Origin: Burkholderiaceae bacterium
Lineage (GTDB): Bacteria; Pseudomonadota; Gammaproteobacteria; Burkholderiales; Burkholderiaceae_E
Direction: 5' to 3'
NCBI GenBank assembly: GCA_024637155.1
Contig: JAGXFR010000018.1
Span: 1 to 64,000 of the forward strand
Length of the DNA stretch: 64,000 nucleotides
The notes under the pieces were generated by a model, which worked only from the letters and a program-made list of their open reading frames with translations, ran no database searches and was not told where the DNA came from. Position numbers and translations under genes: made by a program. Below, one piece after another: positions 30,691 through 40,380 of this stretch. The first letter of the stretch is position 1. Each line of letters begins with the position of its first letter.

Positions 30691-32172
30691 CTACTTCGCT
30701 GGCGCTTCCTGCCCGGAGGGGGCAGCCGGCGAGCCGTAGATGCCGCCGCCAGGCGCACCGTAGATGCCGCCCCCGCTGCTGCCCGACGAGTAATCATTGG
30801 TCGGCGCCTCGATGCGGATGTTCGTGATGTCGATATTCTTCTTGGTCCCGATCAGCGTATAGACCAAGGGGGGGAAAGCGATGACGATGAGCAACGCGCA
30901 CACCTGAACGAGCACGAAGGGAATCACGCCCCGGTAGATCGCCGCCGTCGACGCTTCCTTGGGCGCGACGCTGCGCAGGTAGAAGAGCGCAAATCCGAAC
31001 GGTGGCGTCAGGAACGAAGTCTGCAGGTTCATCCCGATCATCACACCGAACCAGACGAGGTCGATACCGAGCTTCGCCGCCACCGGCGCGAGCAACGGCA
31101 GCACGATGAACGCGATCTCGAAAAAGTCGATGAAGAACCCAAGGGCGAACACGATCAGATTGACGACAACGATGAATCCCATCACGCCGCCCGGAATCTG
31201 CAGAAACAGATGCTCGACCCAAAGGTCCCCGTCGAGTGCGCGGAAGCTCAGCGCGAATACGGTCGAGCCGATCAGGATGAACATGACGAAGGATGTGAGC
31301 AACGCTGTCGAGTGGCTCGCTTCCTTGAGCAGCTTGACGTTCATCCGGCCCTTGAGTGCCGCGAGGACGAGCGCTCCCGCTGAGCCCATCGCGCCGCCCT
31401 CGGTTGGGGTGGCGATGCCCATGAAGATCGTGCCGAGCACCAGAAAGATCAGCACCAGCGGCGGCACCATCACGAGCATCACGTGTGAGAAAAGCGCGGT
31501 CCCGCGCAGCGTGCGCGCCTCGGGCGGCAGCGCCGGCAGCATCTTCGGTTTCACCACCGACACCACGAAGATGAAGAGCACCAGCAGCCCAACCAGCATC
31601 AACCCCGGAATCACCGAGCCCAGGTACATGTCGCCGACCGAGACACCGAGCACATCGGCCATCACGATCAGCACGAGCGAGGGCGGCAGCACCTGCGCCA
31701 GCGTTCCCGACGCGCAGATCACGCCCGTGGCGACACGCATGTCGTAGCCATAGCGGATCATCACGGGCAGAGAGATCAGGCCCATCGCAATCACCGACGC
31801 GGCAAGTACCCCCGTCGTCGCCGCGAGCAAAGCGCCGACGAAGATCACCGCGTAGGCGACTCCGCCCCGGATCGTCCCGAAAAGCTGCCCGATCGTGTCG
31901 AGCAGATCCTCGGCCATCCCGGAACGCTCTAGGATGATTCCCATGAAAGTGAAGAACGGAATCGCCAGCAGCACCTGGTTGGACATGATCCCGAAGAGCC
32001 GCTCCGGCAACGCCTGCAACAACGCGGGCTCGAGCAGTCCGGCCTCAATGCCGATCCCCGCAAAAAGAAGCCCGTTTGCGGCCAGCGCGAACGCGACCGG
32101 GAATCCGGAGAGCAGCATGATCGCGAGTCCGGCGAACATCACCGGTGCGATCATTTCGTGCGTGAGTACCAT
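30691..32172 (-). CDS. TRAP transporter large permease (DctM)
   Basis: A 493-residue inner-membrane protein with about twelve hydrophobic segments, the sodium-coupled transport subunit. Conserved parts include FPVAFALAANGLLFAGIG, GMAEDLLDTIGQLFGTIRGG and NLQTSFLTPPFGFALFYLRS. It is about 50-60 residues longer than typical DctM because of a C-terminal hydrophilic tail containing two GGGIYG(A/S)P repeats and an alanine-proline end. It lies 42 bases after dctQ. Confidence 0.9.
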   Translation of the reverse strand: MVLTHEMIAPVMFAGLAIMLLSGFPVAFALAANGLLFAGIGIEAGLLEPALLQALPERLFGIMSNQVLLAIPFFTFMGIILERSGMAEDLLDTIGQLFGTIRGGVAYAVIFVGALLAATTGVLAASVIAMGLISLPVMIRYGYDMRVATGVICASGTLAQVLPPSLVLIVMADVLGVSVGDMYLGSVIPGLMLVGLLVLFIFVVSVVKPKMLPALPPEARTLRGTALFSHVMLVMVPPLVLIFLVLGTIFMGIATPTEGGAMGSAGALVLAALKGRMNVKLLKEASHSTALLTSFVMFILIGSTVFALSFRALDGDLWVEHLFLQIPGGVMGFIVVVNLIVFALGFFIDFFEIAFIVLPLLAPVAAKLGIDLVWFGVMIGMNLQTSFLTPPFGFALFYLRSVAPKEASTAAIYRGVIPFVLVQVCALLIVIAFPPLVYTLIGTKKNIDITNIRIEAPTNDYSSGSSGGGIYGAPGGGIYGSPAAPSGQEAPAK

Positions 32173-32214
32173 GTTCCTGCCAATCGAGGAGAATGAGGTG
32201 CGCCGGCGGCGCGA

Positions 32215-32781
32215 CTAGTGAACTTCGAGCGTGGGCGACTCTTCCGCGTCATCCCCGTTACCCGCGCCGGACCACGGAATCATTCCGCGCAGAAACGCCA
32301 CTCGCTTGATCAACTCCGCGACCCCCTGCAGGATCAACAGGGCGAACCCGACGGGAATCAGCAGCTTCACCGGCCAGCGCAGCAGCCCGCCCGCGTCGAG
32401 CGACACCTCGTCAATCCGGTACGAGGCGACGAACAAGTCCCAGCCGAAAACCATGATCAACACGCACACGGGCAGCATCATGAACACGATCCCGAACACG
32501 TCGATCCAGGCGTTCGCGCGCGAACTCAGCCTTCCCGAAATGAGGTCGATGCGCACGTGCGCCTGATGCAGCAGCGTATAGCCCGCACAAAGCAGAAATA
32601 CCGCCGAGATCAGGTACCACTGCATCTCCAGCAACGCGTTCGAGCTGTAACTGACGCTATAGCGCATGACCGCATTGCCGGCGCTGATGATCACCGCAAC
32701 GAGAATCCCCCAGTAAACGACACGACCCACCAGCAAAGTGAGCGAATCGATCGCGCGGGATACCGACAAGAGAAACCTCAC
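32215..32781 (-). CDS. TRAP transporter small permease (DctQ)
   Basis: A 188-residue inner-membrane protein with four hydrophobic segments (about 15-40, 52-70, 90-112, 135-155) and the DctQ hallmark LLEMQWYLISAVFLLCAGYTL. It pairs with DctM in the transporter. It starts the leftward dctQM unit. Confidence 0.88.
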   Translation of the reverse strand: MRFLLSVSRAIDSLTLLVGRVVYWGILVAVIISAGNAVMRYSVSYSSNALLEMQWYLISAVFLLCAGYTLLHQAHVRIDLISGRLSSRANAWIDVFGIVFMMLPVCVLIMVFGWDLFVASYRIDEVSLDAGGLLRWPVKLLIPVGFALLILQGVAELIKRVAFLRGMIPWSGAGNGDDAEESPTLEVH

Positions 32782-32946
32782 GGACTGCCTCCGGAATGCC
32801 GCCGTTTGTGCGGCGCGCTCTGTGGCGCGCGACGTCGCTCGGGTGGGCTCCCGAGCGCACGCAGATTGTAGCCGCGGTCTCCGGGTCTGTGGAGACTCTC
32901 GTGGCGCCGCCCGAGCGCGGTCACGCCTGCGCCGTATCTGGCGCCC

Positions 32947-33297
32947 TCAAGGCTGCGCCGCGATGATCTGCATTTCGACCCGGTACGCCGGGGCCGCGAG
33001 GCGCGCCTCGATCGTTGCGCGGGCGGGAGTGTGGCCCGGGGGAACCCACGCGTCCCAAACCGCGTTCATCGCGGCGAAGTCGCGGATGTCGGTGAGGAAG
33101 ATGGTGGCCTGCAGGATGTGCGTCTTGTCGCTGCCCGCCTCGGCGAGCAGCCGGTCGATCTGGCCGAGCACGTCCTGCGTCTGCTCGGTCACCGGTGCCT
33201 TCGGGTCGCCGGCGACCTGCCCCGCGAGATAAATCGTGCCGTTGTGAATCACGATCGCGGACATCCGCGGGCCGACATGAAGCCTTTGTATCGTCAT
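32947..33297 (-). CDS. RidA/YjgF-family protein
   Basis: A 116-residue RidA-fold protein; RidA deaminates reactive enamines and imines. It has VHNGTIYLAGQVAGDP-like N-terminus, TQDVLGQIDRLLAEAG and the conserved Arg in ARATIEARLAAPAYRVEMQ. The start at 33297 overlaps the stop of the alpha/beta hydrolase by one base, so the two are coupled and may act on the same compound. Confidence 0.88.
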   Translation of the reverse strand: MTIQRLHVGPRMSAIVIHNGTIYLAGQVAGDPKAPVTEQTQDVLGQIDRLLAEAGSDKTHILQATIFLTDIRDFAAMNAVWDAWVPPGHTPARATIEARLAAPAYRVEMQIIAAQP

Positions 33298-34166
33298 CAG
33301 GTGTTCCTCCCCAGAAATGCAGTGATGGTTTGAATCTGGTCGTCCGGGATCAGCGAAGGCGCGTGCCCGATCCCGGGAAAATCGACGCGCTCGGCGCGCG
33401 GCCCGCGTTCGGTCATTTGCTGTGCCGTCTGCGCAGCGAGCAGGTCCGATTCGGCCCCGCGCAACACCAGCGTCGGGCAGCGGATGGCGTCGTAGAAGGC
33501 CCACATGTTCGGCGGCGGCTGGCCGGCCGCGGCACGCAGCGGAATCGCGATCGCCGGATCGTAGTGGTAGCGCCAGGCATCGCCGTCACGAACGAAGTAG
33601 TGGCGCGAGAGCACCTCGAACTGCTCGTCACTCAACGGACCGAAGCTTACGGTGAGTTCGCGCAGCGCGCGCACGCCCGCCTCGCGGGTCGCGAACACCG
33701 GGTCCTGTCCCACATAGGTGCCGATGCGCGCCACGCCACGCGGGTCCAGCTCCGGGCCGATGTCGTTGAGGATGAGCCGCGCGATCGGAGTGTGCGGCAG
33801 CGCCGCCAGGGTCATCGCGATCAACCCGCCCATCGAGGTGCCCACCCAGACCACCTGCGTGACGTCGAGCCGGGCGATCAGCGTGACCGAATCGGCAACG
33901 TACTGGGCGACGTTGTAGAGCGACGGGTCGGCGGCGCGGTCGGAGGCGCCCCGGCCGAGCATGTCCGGGCAGATCACCCGGCGCCGCGCGCGCAGGCGGC
34001 GCGCCAGCACATCGAAGTCGCGCCCGTTGCGCGTGAGGCAGTGTGCGCAGACCACCGTGGCCAGTTCTTCCCGCGGGGCGCAGGCCGGCGCCCACTCCCA
34101 GTAGGCCATGCGGTGCAGCCCGGCTGGACTCGCACAGGTCACCGAGCGCAGGGTGGGTTCATCCAT
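33297..34166 (-). CDS. Alpha/beta hydrolase
   Basis: A 289-residue hydrolase: nucleophile Ser in VGTSMGGLIAMTLAAL (GxSxG), an upstream HCLTRNGRDFDVLARRL oxyanion region, acid Asp in RGAESDLL and catalytic His in GIGHAPSL. It resembles the esterase/dienelactone-like group often found beside RidA proteins; substrate unknown. Start ATG 34166 has GAGAAG upstream; a TTG at 34181 is in frame. Divergent from bdhA. Confidence 0.85.
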   Translation of the reverse strand: MDEPTLRSVTCASPAGLHRMAYWEWAPACAPREELATVVCAHCLTRNGRDFDVLARRLRARRRVICPDMLGRGASDRAADPSLYNVAQYVADSVTLIARLDVTQVVWVGTSMGGLIAMTLAALPHTPIARLILNDIGPELDPRGVARIGTYVGQDPVFATREAGVRALRELTVSFGPLSDEQFEVLSRHYFVRDGDAWRYHYDPAIAIPLRAAAGQPPPNMWAFYDAIRCPTLVLRGAESDLLAAQTAQQMTERGPRAERVDFPGIGHAPSLIPDDQIQTITAFLGRNT

Positions 34167-34287
34167 CGCGTCGCTTCTCAAAGGATCGTTAGAATGGACA
34201 TCGGGCGCGGGGCGCGGCGCGATCAGGGTGCGGCGCCCGCCACGGGCCGATTTCGAATCTTGCGGGGCATCTTAACAGGGGTGGTTG

Positions 34288-35070
34288 ATGATCAAGGGCA
34301 AACTGGCGCTGGTGACCGGATCGACCAGCGGAATCGGACTCGGCATCGCCCGGACGCTCGCCGCGCAGGGCGCGAACGTTCTTCTGAACGGATTCGGCGA
34401 CGCGGGCGAGATCGAGCAGATTCGCGCGGGGATCGCCGCCGAGTTCGGCGTGGTGGCTGAATACGACGCCGCGGACATGACGCGCCCGGCGGAGATCGAA
34501 GCGATGATCGCGCGGGCCGAAGAGCGCCACGGCGCGATCGACATCCTCGTGAACAACGCCGGAATCCAGCACGTCGCGCCGATCGACGCCTTTCCGACCG
34601 AGCGCTGGGACGCGGTGATCGCGATCAACCTCTCGTCGTCGTTTCACACGATCCGCTGCGCGCTGCCGGCGATGAAGAAGCGCAACTGGGGCCGGATCGT
34701 CAACATCTCCTCGGTGCACGGCCTGGTGGCCTCGACCGAGAAGGTCGCCTACATCGCCGCCAAGCACGGCCTGATCGGGCTGACCAAGGTGGTCGCACTG
34801 GAGACGGCACGCACCGGCATCACCTGCAATGCGATCTGCCCGGGCTGGGTGCTCACCCCGCTCGTGCAAAAGCAGATCGACGCGCGCGCGCAAAAGGGTG
34901 GGATCAGCGATCGCGAGGCCAAGGACGCACTGCTCGCGGAGAAGCAGCCCTCGCTGGACTTCGCGACGCCCGAGCAGATTGGCGCCCTGACGGTCTTTCT
35001 CTGCTCGCCGGGCGCCGACCAGATTCGCGGCACGAGCCTGCCGATCGACGGGGGCTGGACGGCGCAATAG
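34288..35070 (+). CDS. bdhA: 3-Hydroxybutyrate dehydrogenase
   Basis: A 260-residue SDR that interconverts 3-hydroxybutyrate and acetoacetate in polyhydroxybutyrate turnover. It has TGSTSGIGLGIA, NNAGIQHVAPI, the catalytic Ser in NISSVHGLVAS, YIAAKHG, and the family-typical CNAICPGWVLTPLVQKQI and REAKDALLAEKQPS. Start ATG 34288 follows GGGGTGG; a TTG precedes it. Confidence 0.9.
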   Translation: MIKGKLALVTGSTSGIGLGIARTLAAQGANVLLNGFGDAGEIEQIRAGIAAEFGVVAEYDAADMTRPAEIEAMIARAEERHGAIDILVNNAGIQHVAPIDAFPTERWDAVIAINLSSSFHTIRCALPAMKKRNWGRIVNISSVHGLVASTEKVAYIAAKHGLIGLTKVVALETARTGITCNAICPGWVLTPLVQKQIDARAQKGGISDREAKDALLAEKQPSLDFATPEQIGALTVFLCSPGADQIRGTSLPIDGGWTAQ

Positions 35071-35115
35071 TGGCTGCAGCACCCTGCCCGGGCGGCAGCC
35101 AGGACCACGGTGGGC

Positions 35116-37578
35116 TCAGGGCTCGTCGCCCACGCGGATGCGCCAGTAGGGCGGAGCGTCGACTCGCTCGCGCCGCACCTGCGGTGGCTGATCGCGACGA
35201 TAGCGGATCGTGATCGCGCCGTGCCAGTCGCTGCGCAGGACGCCGATCCCGGCATCCTGATAGCGGGCCAGCACCTTCGGGTGCGGGTGCCGGTAGCGGT
35301 TGCGATAGCCCAGTTGGAACACCGCTTGCGCGGGCGCCACCGCGTCCAGGAATCGCGGGGACGATGAGGTGGCGCTGCCGTGGTGGGGCACGACAAGGAG
35401 GTCTGCGCGCAACGCCTCGGCTTCTTCACGTCGCAGGAGCAAGCGCTCCTGGGCTGCCTCGATGTCGCCGGTCAGGAGCACCGTCGCCGCCGGCGTGCGG
35501 ACCCGCAGCACGCAACTGCCGGCATTGCTCGACGACTTTGCGTTCGCCGCCGGCTCGTCGCCCGGATGCAGGAACGCGAAGTTCGCCTCGCCCCACTGCC
35601 ACGCATCGCCCCGCCGGCACGCGACGTGGTGCGCCGCCCCCTGGACGACCGGGTGTTCGGCGGCCAGCGAGCTCGCAATCCAGGCGACTGGGAAGTTGCG
35701 CAGCACGCCAGGCGCTCCGCCGACGTGATCCGTGTCGCCATGCGAGATCACGACTGCGTCGAGTGCGCGGATGCCGCGCGCGCGCAGGTACGGGGCAATC
35801 ACGCGGGTGCCGGCCTCCAGTTCGCCGCCGTATTGCGGCCCCGCATCGTAGAGGAGCCGCCGACCGGGCGTCTCGACGAGCACGGCCGTGCCCTGCCCCA
35901 CGTCGAGTGCCGTCACCCAAAGTTCTCCCTCGACCGGCCCGGCCGGCCCGGCTGCCAGCAGCGGGGCAAGCATCGCCGCGCCATGGCGCCGGGGAATCAC
36001 CGGTGCGGGCGCGAGCAGCAGCGCGCACCCGGCTGCCGCGAGCAGCAGGGTCAGTGCGCCGGGGCGAACCACGCCCCAGATCGACAGCGGCAGTGCCGCG
36101 GCCCAGTCCAGCAGTGCGAGCAGCACTCCGGTGAACCAGGCCGAGAGGTGCAGCAGGAAGCTCCCGAGCGCCGGCACCACCAGCGCGAGCGCGGTGGCTG
36201 CCAGCGTGAGCGGCGTGATCACGATCGAGACGAGCGGGATCGCCACCGCGTTCGCCAATGGCCCGACCAGAGACACCGAGGAGAAGAACAGCGCCCCCAG
36301 CGGCAGCAGCGCCACGGTCGCGGCCCACTGCGTCGCGACGGCCTCGACGAACCACCCGCGGCGCCGCACGCGGTGTGCCGAACCGAACAGGACGATGGCG
36401 GCCACTGCGGAAAACGACAGCCAGAACCCGGCCGAGAGCACGGCCCAGGGATCGAGCAGCGTGACCACGCCCGCGGCCAGCGCGAGCACGCTCGCCACCG
36501 ATCGGGTCCGGCCGCTCACCAGCGCCCAGCCGGCCACCGCGAGCATCCAGCACGTGCGCTGCGCCGGAATGCCCCATCCCGCGATCCCGCTGTAGAGAAA
36601 GGCGGTGGCGACGCCCGCGAGCCATGCGATGGTCGGCGCCGGCAGGCGCAGCAGCACGCCGGGCGGCACCCGCCGGCTGCGCAGCGCCCGCCGCACGAGG
36701 CCCACCACGAGGGCGGCGAGCATCGTGATGTGCAGGCCCGAAATGCTCATCAGATGACCGATCCCGGTCTTGTTGAAAACGACCCACCAGTGCCCGGGAA
36801 TCGCCGCCTGATCGCCGATCGACAGCGCAACCACGGTGCCGCGCACGGCCGGATCCTCTGCGGCGAGCGCGGCGACGATCGCCGCGCGGGCGGCGACGCG
36901 GATGCGCTCGAGCACCGTCCCGACACGCCAGCGCCGTGCTTCGAGGCGCACGTTGCCCTGTGCCGCGCCAGGCCGGCCGACGACGGTCCCGGTGGCCGCG
37001 ATGCCCTCCTCGAGCGCGCGCAGTTCCGCATCGAAGGTCCCGGGGTTCACCGGCGCATGGGGGCGCTTGAGACGCACCGTGAACTGCCAGCGCTCGCCGG
37101 GCTCGGGTGACCCCACCGGCTGACGATCGGCGGCGCGGGATGCCTCGTACCAGCCCAGCCGCACCGAACGCCGGTCCGGGCAATCGGGCAGCGGATCAAG
37201 GCAGGACTCGATGAAAAAGCGGAAGCGCACGCCGCGCTCGAGGGGTTGCGGCAGCTCTTCGACGAAGCCGCTCACGCGCAGTTCGCGGCCCTCCTGCGTC
37301 TCGGTGATGCGCTCGGCGAGCGCGCCGTGGGCGCGCAGCACGACCATGCCGGCGGTGAGCAACGCCACAGCGAGGCGGGCGCGCAGCGGACCGGCGCGCC
37401 ACGCCAGCGCGAGCAATCCGCCGAGCACCAGCGTCCACGCGACCCGGATCCCGGGGAGCTCGGCCAGCGTGTGCACGGCGAGCGCGGTGAGCGGCACCAC
37501 CGCCGCGACGGGAAGGAGCGCCAGCGTCGCGGCAGCCCGCGCAGGTGCCGCCGATAGCGCCGTCCGGGTGCTCATCAC
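35116..37578 (-). CDS. comEC: ComEC/Rec2 DNA-uptake channel protein
   Basis: An 820-residue inner-membrane protein forming the channel for transforming DNA. The order is N-terminal membrane helices, an OB-like DUF4131 domain (about 90-220), the Competence core with NKTGIGHLMSISGLHITM and around eight helices (about 230-520), and a C-terminal metallo-beta-lactamase-like domain with VISHGDTDHVGGAPGVL and LVVPHHGSATSSSPRF. All metal ligands of the C-terminal domain are kept, so nuclease activity is possible. Whether the cell is competent cannot be inferred from this gene alone. Confidence 0.93.
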   Translation of the reverse strand: MMSTRTALSAAPARAAATLALLPVAAVVPLTALAVHTLAELPGIRVAWTLVLGGLLALAWRAGPLRARLAVALLTAGMVVLRAHGALAERITETQEGRELRVSGFVEELPQPLERGVRFRFFIESCLDPLPDCPDRRSVRLGWYEASRAADRQPVGSPEPGERWQFTVRLKRPHAPVNPGTFDAELRALEEGIAATGTVVGRPGAAQGNVRLEARRWRVGTVLERIRVAARAAIVAALAAEDPAVRGTVVALSIGDQAAIPGHWWVVFNKTGIGHLMSISGLHITMLAALVVGLVRRALRSRRVPPGVLLRLPAPTIAWLAGVATAFLYSGIAGWGIPAQRTCWMLAVAGWALVSGRTRSVASVLALAAGVVTLLDPWAVLSAGFWLSFSAVAAIVLFGSAHRVRRRGWFVEAVATQWAATVALLPLGALFFSSVSLVGPLANAVAIPLVSIVITPLTLAATALALVVPALGSFLLHLSAWFTGVLLALLDWAAALPLSIWGVVRPGALTLLLAAAGCALLLAPAPVIPRRHGAAMLAPLLAAGPAGPVEGELWVTALDVGQGTAVLVETPGRRLLYDAGPQYGGELEAGTRVIAPYLRARGIRALDAVVISHGDTDHVGGAPGVLRNFPVAWIASSLAAEHPVVQGAAHHVACRRGDAWQWGEANFAFLHPGDEPAANAKSSSNAGSCVLRVRTPAATVLLTGDIEAAQERLLLRREEAEALRADLLVVPHHGSATSSSPRFLDAVAPAQAVFQLGYRNRYRHPHPKVLARYQDAGIGVLRSDWHGAITIRYRRDQPPQVRRERVDAPPYWRIRVGDEP

Positions 37579-37773
37579 GCGATGCTAGGCGTGCCCAACC
37601 GCGACCGAATCAGCCTGAAGCCGAGTCCGGGTCGAACGGCTGGCCTATCCCTGCTGTCTCGGTCGCCCGCCGCGCTGGGCGCGGTGGCCTGCGGGTCGCC
37701 ACCGGGCGCAGTCGGAACGCGGTATATTGATCGGAACGACTGCATAAATCGTCAAGTTTCGAGGTAATGCGCC

Positions 37774-38871
37774 ATGAAGACAGAGCACAACGCCCCACTA
37801 CCCTCGCGCTGGCGGCTGGCAGCTCGGATCGCAGCCTCCGTCCTCCTCGCGCTCGCTCCCCCACTGACCGGTTCCGCGCTGGCCGCCACCGGCTCCGCCG
37901 CGACGCCCGACAATGGCCGCAGCGGTAAGGCCGTCGTCGAATCCGTGTGCCTCTCCTGCCATCGCGCCGGGCTGCTGGGCGCACCCAAGATCAACGACGT
38001 CGCGGCCTGGCGCGAGCGGGCCGGCAAGGGCCTCAGTGAACTCACTTCCCATGCGCTCACGGGCCTGCGCCAGATGCCCGATCACGGCAGCGACCCGACG
38101 CTCACGCAACTCGAACTGGGCCGCGCCGTGACCTACATGGTCAACCAGTCGGGGGGCAGCTGGGTCGAACCGGCGAGCGCCCAGAGCCTGGCGAGCGCCC
38201 GCAGCGGCGAGAATGTGGTGCAGGCGCGATGCGCGACCTGCCACGCGACAGGCGAAGGCGGAGCGCCGAAGATCGGTGACGCCAAGGCGTGGGCGGGGCG
38301 CGCGTCGCGCGGTCTGAACCAGCTGACGACGTCCGCGATCCGTGGTCACGGGGGCATGCCCCCGCGCGGCGGGGTGGCAAACGCGACGGACGCGGAACTG
38401 CGTGCCGCGATCACCTATATGTTCAATCCGAGCGCGGCCACTGCAGCCACCGGAACGAAGCCGCAACCCCCGGCCGAGGTCGAAACGGGAGGGATGCGCC
38501 AGACGGTCGCCGGCATGGATATCCTGCTGGGCGTCGTTTCCGCATCCCGGCTGCGCGACTTCCCGCCGGGTTCACCGGAGCGTACGATGCACGGCGGCGT
38601 GCCGCCCGGCAGCGACCAGCATCACCTGAACGTCACGGTGCTCCAGCAGACCGACGGCTCGCGCATTGCCGACGCGCAGGTCGAGGTGATCGTCGAGGAC
38701 GACGGGACCGCCAAGGTCCGCAAGCGCCTCAATGCCGAGTCGCTCGGCGGCGTGCCCTTCTACGGCGCGTACGTTCCGCTCGCGCGCAACACCGAACACC
38801 GCGTCACCGTGCTGGTGCGGCCGCCGAACGCGGCCGTTGCCTCCCAGGTCCAGTTCCAGTACCGGAATTAG
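37774..38871 (+). CDS. Dihaem cytochrome c with unrecognised C-terminal domain
   Basis: A 365-residue exported protein. An N-terminal signal peptide ends near residue 35 (GSALAATG). Two class I cytochrome c domains of the c5 type follow, with CLSCHR (about 55-60) and CATCHA (about 150-155); each domain has a downstream Met (QMPDHG and GMPPRG) as axial ligand candidate. After about residue 245 a further domain of 120 residues (VAGMDILLGVVSASRLRDF to the end) is beta-rich and contains HGGVPPGSDQHHLNVTV; I do not recognise it. The last 4 bases overlap tatD, which is convergent. Confidence 0.8.
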   Translation: MKTEHNAPLPSRWRLAARIAASVLLALAPPLTGSALAATGSAATPDNGRSGKAVVESVCLSCHRAGLLGAPKINDVAAWRERAGKGLSELTSHALTGLRQMPDHGSDPTLTQLELGRAVTYMVNQSGGSWVEPASAQSLASARSGENVVQARCATCHATGEGGAPKIGDAKAWAGRASRGLNQLTTSAIRGHGGMPPRGGVANATDAELRAAITYMFNPSAATAATGTKPQPPAEVETGGMRQTVAGMDILLGVVSASRLRDFPPGSPERTMHGGVPPGSDQHHLNVTVLQQTDGSRIADAQVEVIVEDDGTAKVRKRLNAESLGGVPFYGAYVPLARNTEHRVTVLVRPPNAAVASQVQFQYRN

Positions 38872-39668
38872 CCTCCGCCGGCCGCGATCAGCGCACCCAG
38901 GCGCGGCAGCACGCGCCGCGCGTTGTCGCCCGTCACCCGCACGGCCTCGTCGCGTTCCACCCCGCGCAAGCCCGCGAAGACCCCGGCGATCCGGGGCAGT
39001 TCGGCCGGCGTATTGCGCGCGCGTCCGAGCCAGGCGGGCGCCATGTAGGGTGCATCGGTCTCGAGGACGTGCGCCTCGGGAGGGAGCCGTGCGGCGAGCC
39101 CGCGGATGCGCGTCGCCCGCTCGAACGTCATCGCACCGCCGAATCCCAGGGCGAGCCCGAGATCGAGAAAGATGCCGGCCTGCTGCTCGCTGCCGTTGAA
39201 TGCGTGCGCGATTCCTCCCGGCACCCGCACCCGGCGCAATTCGCGCAGCACATGGTCGACCGCGCGGCGCACATGCAGCAGCACCGGCAGGTCGAACTCC
39301 GCCGCGAGCCGCAGCTGCGCGACATAGAACTGGCGCTGGCGCTCGCGGTCGAGTCCGGGCACGAAGTAATCCAGACCGATTTCGCCGACGGCCTGGAGCC
39401 GCGGGTCGCCGCGCGCTGCCGAGAGGGCGGCACGCAGGCGCGCGAGATCTGCGTCGGCGGCGCGATCGACGAACATCGGGTGGATTCCCAGTGCGTAGCC
39501 GACATCCCGATGGGCGCCCGCCAGGGCGCGCACCGCGTCGAAGTCGGCAGCCTGAACCGCGGGAACGACGATCATCGCGACCCCGGCTGCGCGACTCGCG
39601 GCGAGCACGGCAGCGCGGTCGGCGTCGAACTCCGGCGCGTCGAGGTGGCAGTGAGTGTCGATCAGCAC
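38868..39668 (-). CDS. TatD-family metal-dependent hydrolase
   Basis: A 266-residue TIM-barrel nuclease. Metal ligands are seen in DTHCHLDAPEFD (H-x-H), the Glu of VGEIGLDYF, LLHVRRA and AHAFNGS, and the last Asp in LETDAPYMAP. Family members are 3'-5' exonucleases; this one is of the YcfH type. It is the last gene after lolD. Confidence 0.9.
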   Translation of the reverse strand: MLIDTHCHLDAPEFDADRAAVLAASRAAGVAMIVVPAVQAADFDAVRALAGAHRDVGYALGIHPMFVDRAADADLARLRAALSAARGDPRLQAVGEIGLDYFVPGLDRERQRQFYVAQLRLAAEFDLPVLLHVRRAVDHVLRELRRVRVPGGIAHAFNGSEQQAGIFLDLGLALGFGGAMTFERATRIRGLAARLPPEAHVLETDAPYMAPAWLGRARNTPAELPRIAGVFAGLRGVERDEAVRVTGDNARRVLPRLGALIAAGGG

Positions 39669-39681
39669 CGCGGCCCGGCCT

Positions 39682-40380
39682 TCAGTGCGCCTCGTCCGGA
39701 ATGATTCCGTCGCGCAGCGTGTGCACCCGGTCGAGTCGATCGGCCAGCTCGAGGTCGTGGGTGACGATCACGAAAGCCGTGCCCGTCTCGGCCGCGAGTT
39801 CGTCCATCAGTTCGAAGACCTGCCGTGCCGTCGTCCGGTCCAGGTTTCCGGTGGGTTCGTCGGCGAGCACGCAGCGCGGCCCGGTGACGAGCGCGCGCGC
39901 GAGCGCCACCCGCTGCCGCTCACCGCCGGAGAGCTGTCCCGGCCGGTGCAGCACGCGTGCGCCCAACCCGACCCGGGCCAGAATCGCCCGGGCGCGCACT
40001 TCGGCCTGCGCGCGCAGCTCGCGCCGGATGTACAGGGGCATCGCCACGTTCTCGAGGGCGCTGAATTCGGGCAGCAGATGGTGGAACTGGTAGACGAAGC
40101 CGAGCAACTCGTTGCGTGCCCGCCCCCGCTCGAGTTCATCCATTTGGTCCAGGCGCCGGCCGAGCAGCTCGACCGATCCGGCGCTCGCCTCGTCGAGTCC
40201 GCCGAGCAGATGCAGCAGGGTGCTCTTGCCGGAACCGGAAGCGCCGACAATCGCGACCCGTTCGCCCGCCGACACATCCAGGTCGACCCCGTGCAGCACC
40301 GCCACCGCAAGGTCTCCGCTGCCGTAGGTCTTGCGCAGCCCGCGACACGACAGCACGATTTCGGGCGCGCCCTCACTCAT
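39682..40380 (-). CDS. lolD: Lipoprotein-releasing ABC transporter ATP-binding protein
   Basis: A 232-residue ATPase that drives LolCDE extraction of lipoproteins from the inner membrane. Walker [22 protein letters not shown] signature [15 protein letters not shown], Walker [13 protein letters not shown] and the switch His in THD are present. It overlaps lolC/E by 8 bases. Confidence 0.94.
   Translation of the reverse strand: MSEGAPEIVLSCRGLRKTYGSGDLAVAVLHGVDLDVSAGERVAIVGASGSGKSTLLHLLGGLDEASAGSVELLGRRLDQMDELERGRARNELLGFVYQFHHLLPEFSALENVAMPLYIRRELRAQAEVRARAILARVGLGARVLHRPGQLSGGERQRVALARALVTGPRCVLADEPTGNLDRTTARQVFELMDELAAETGTAFVIVTHDLELADRLDRVHTLRDGIIPDEAH

Noticed and set aside
30720-30790. 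Short repeats at the end of dctM as a CRISPR-like array
   Set aside because: They encode two in-frame GGGIYG units and have no spacer structure; no CRISPR array is seen anywhere in the window.
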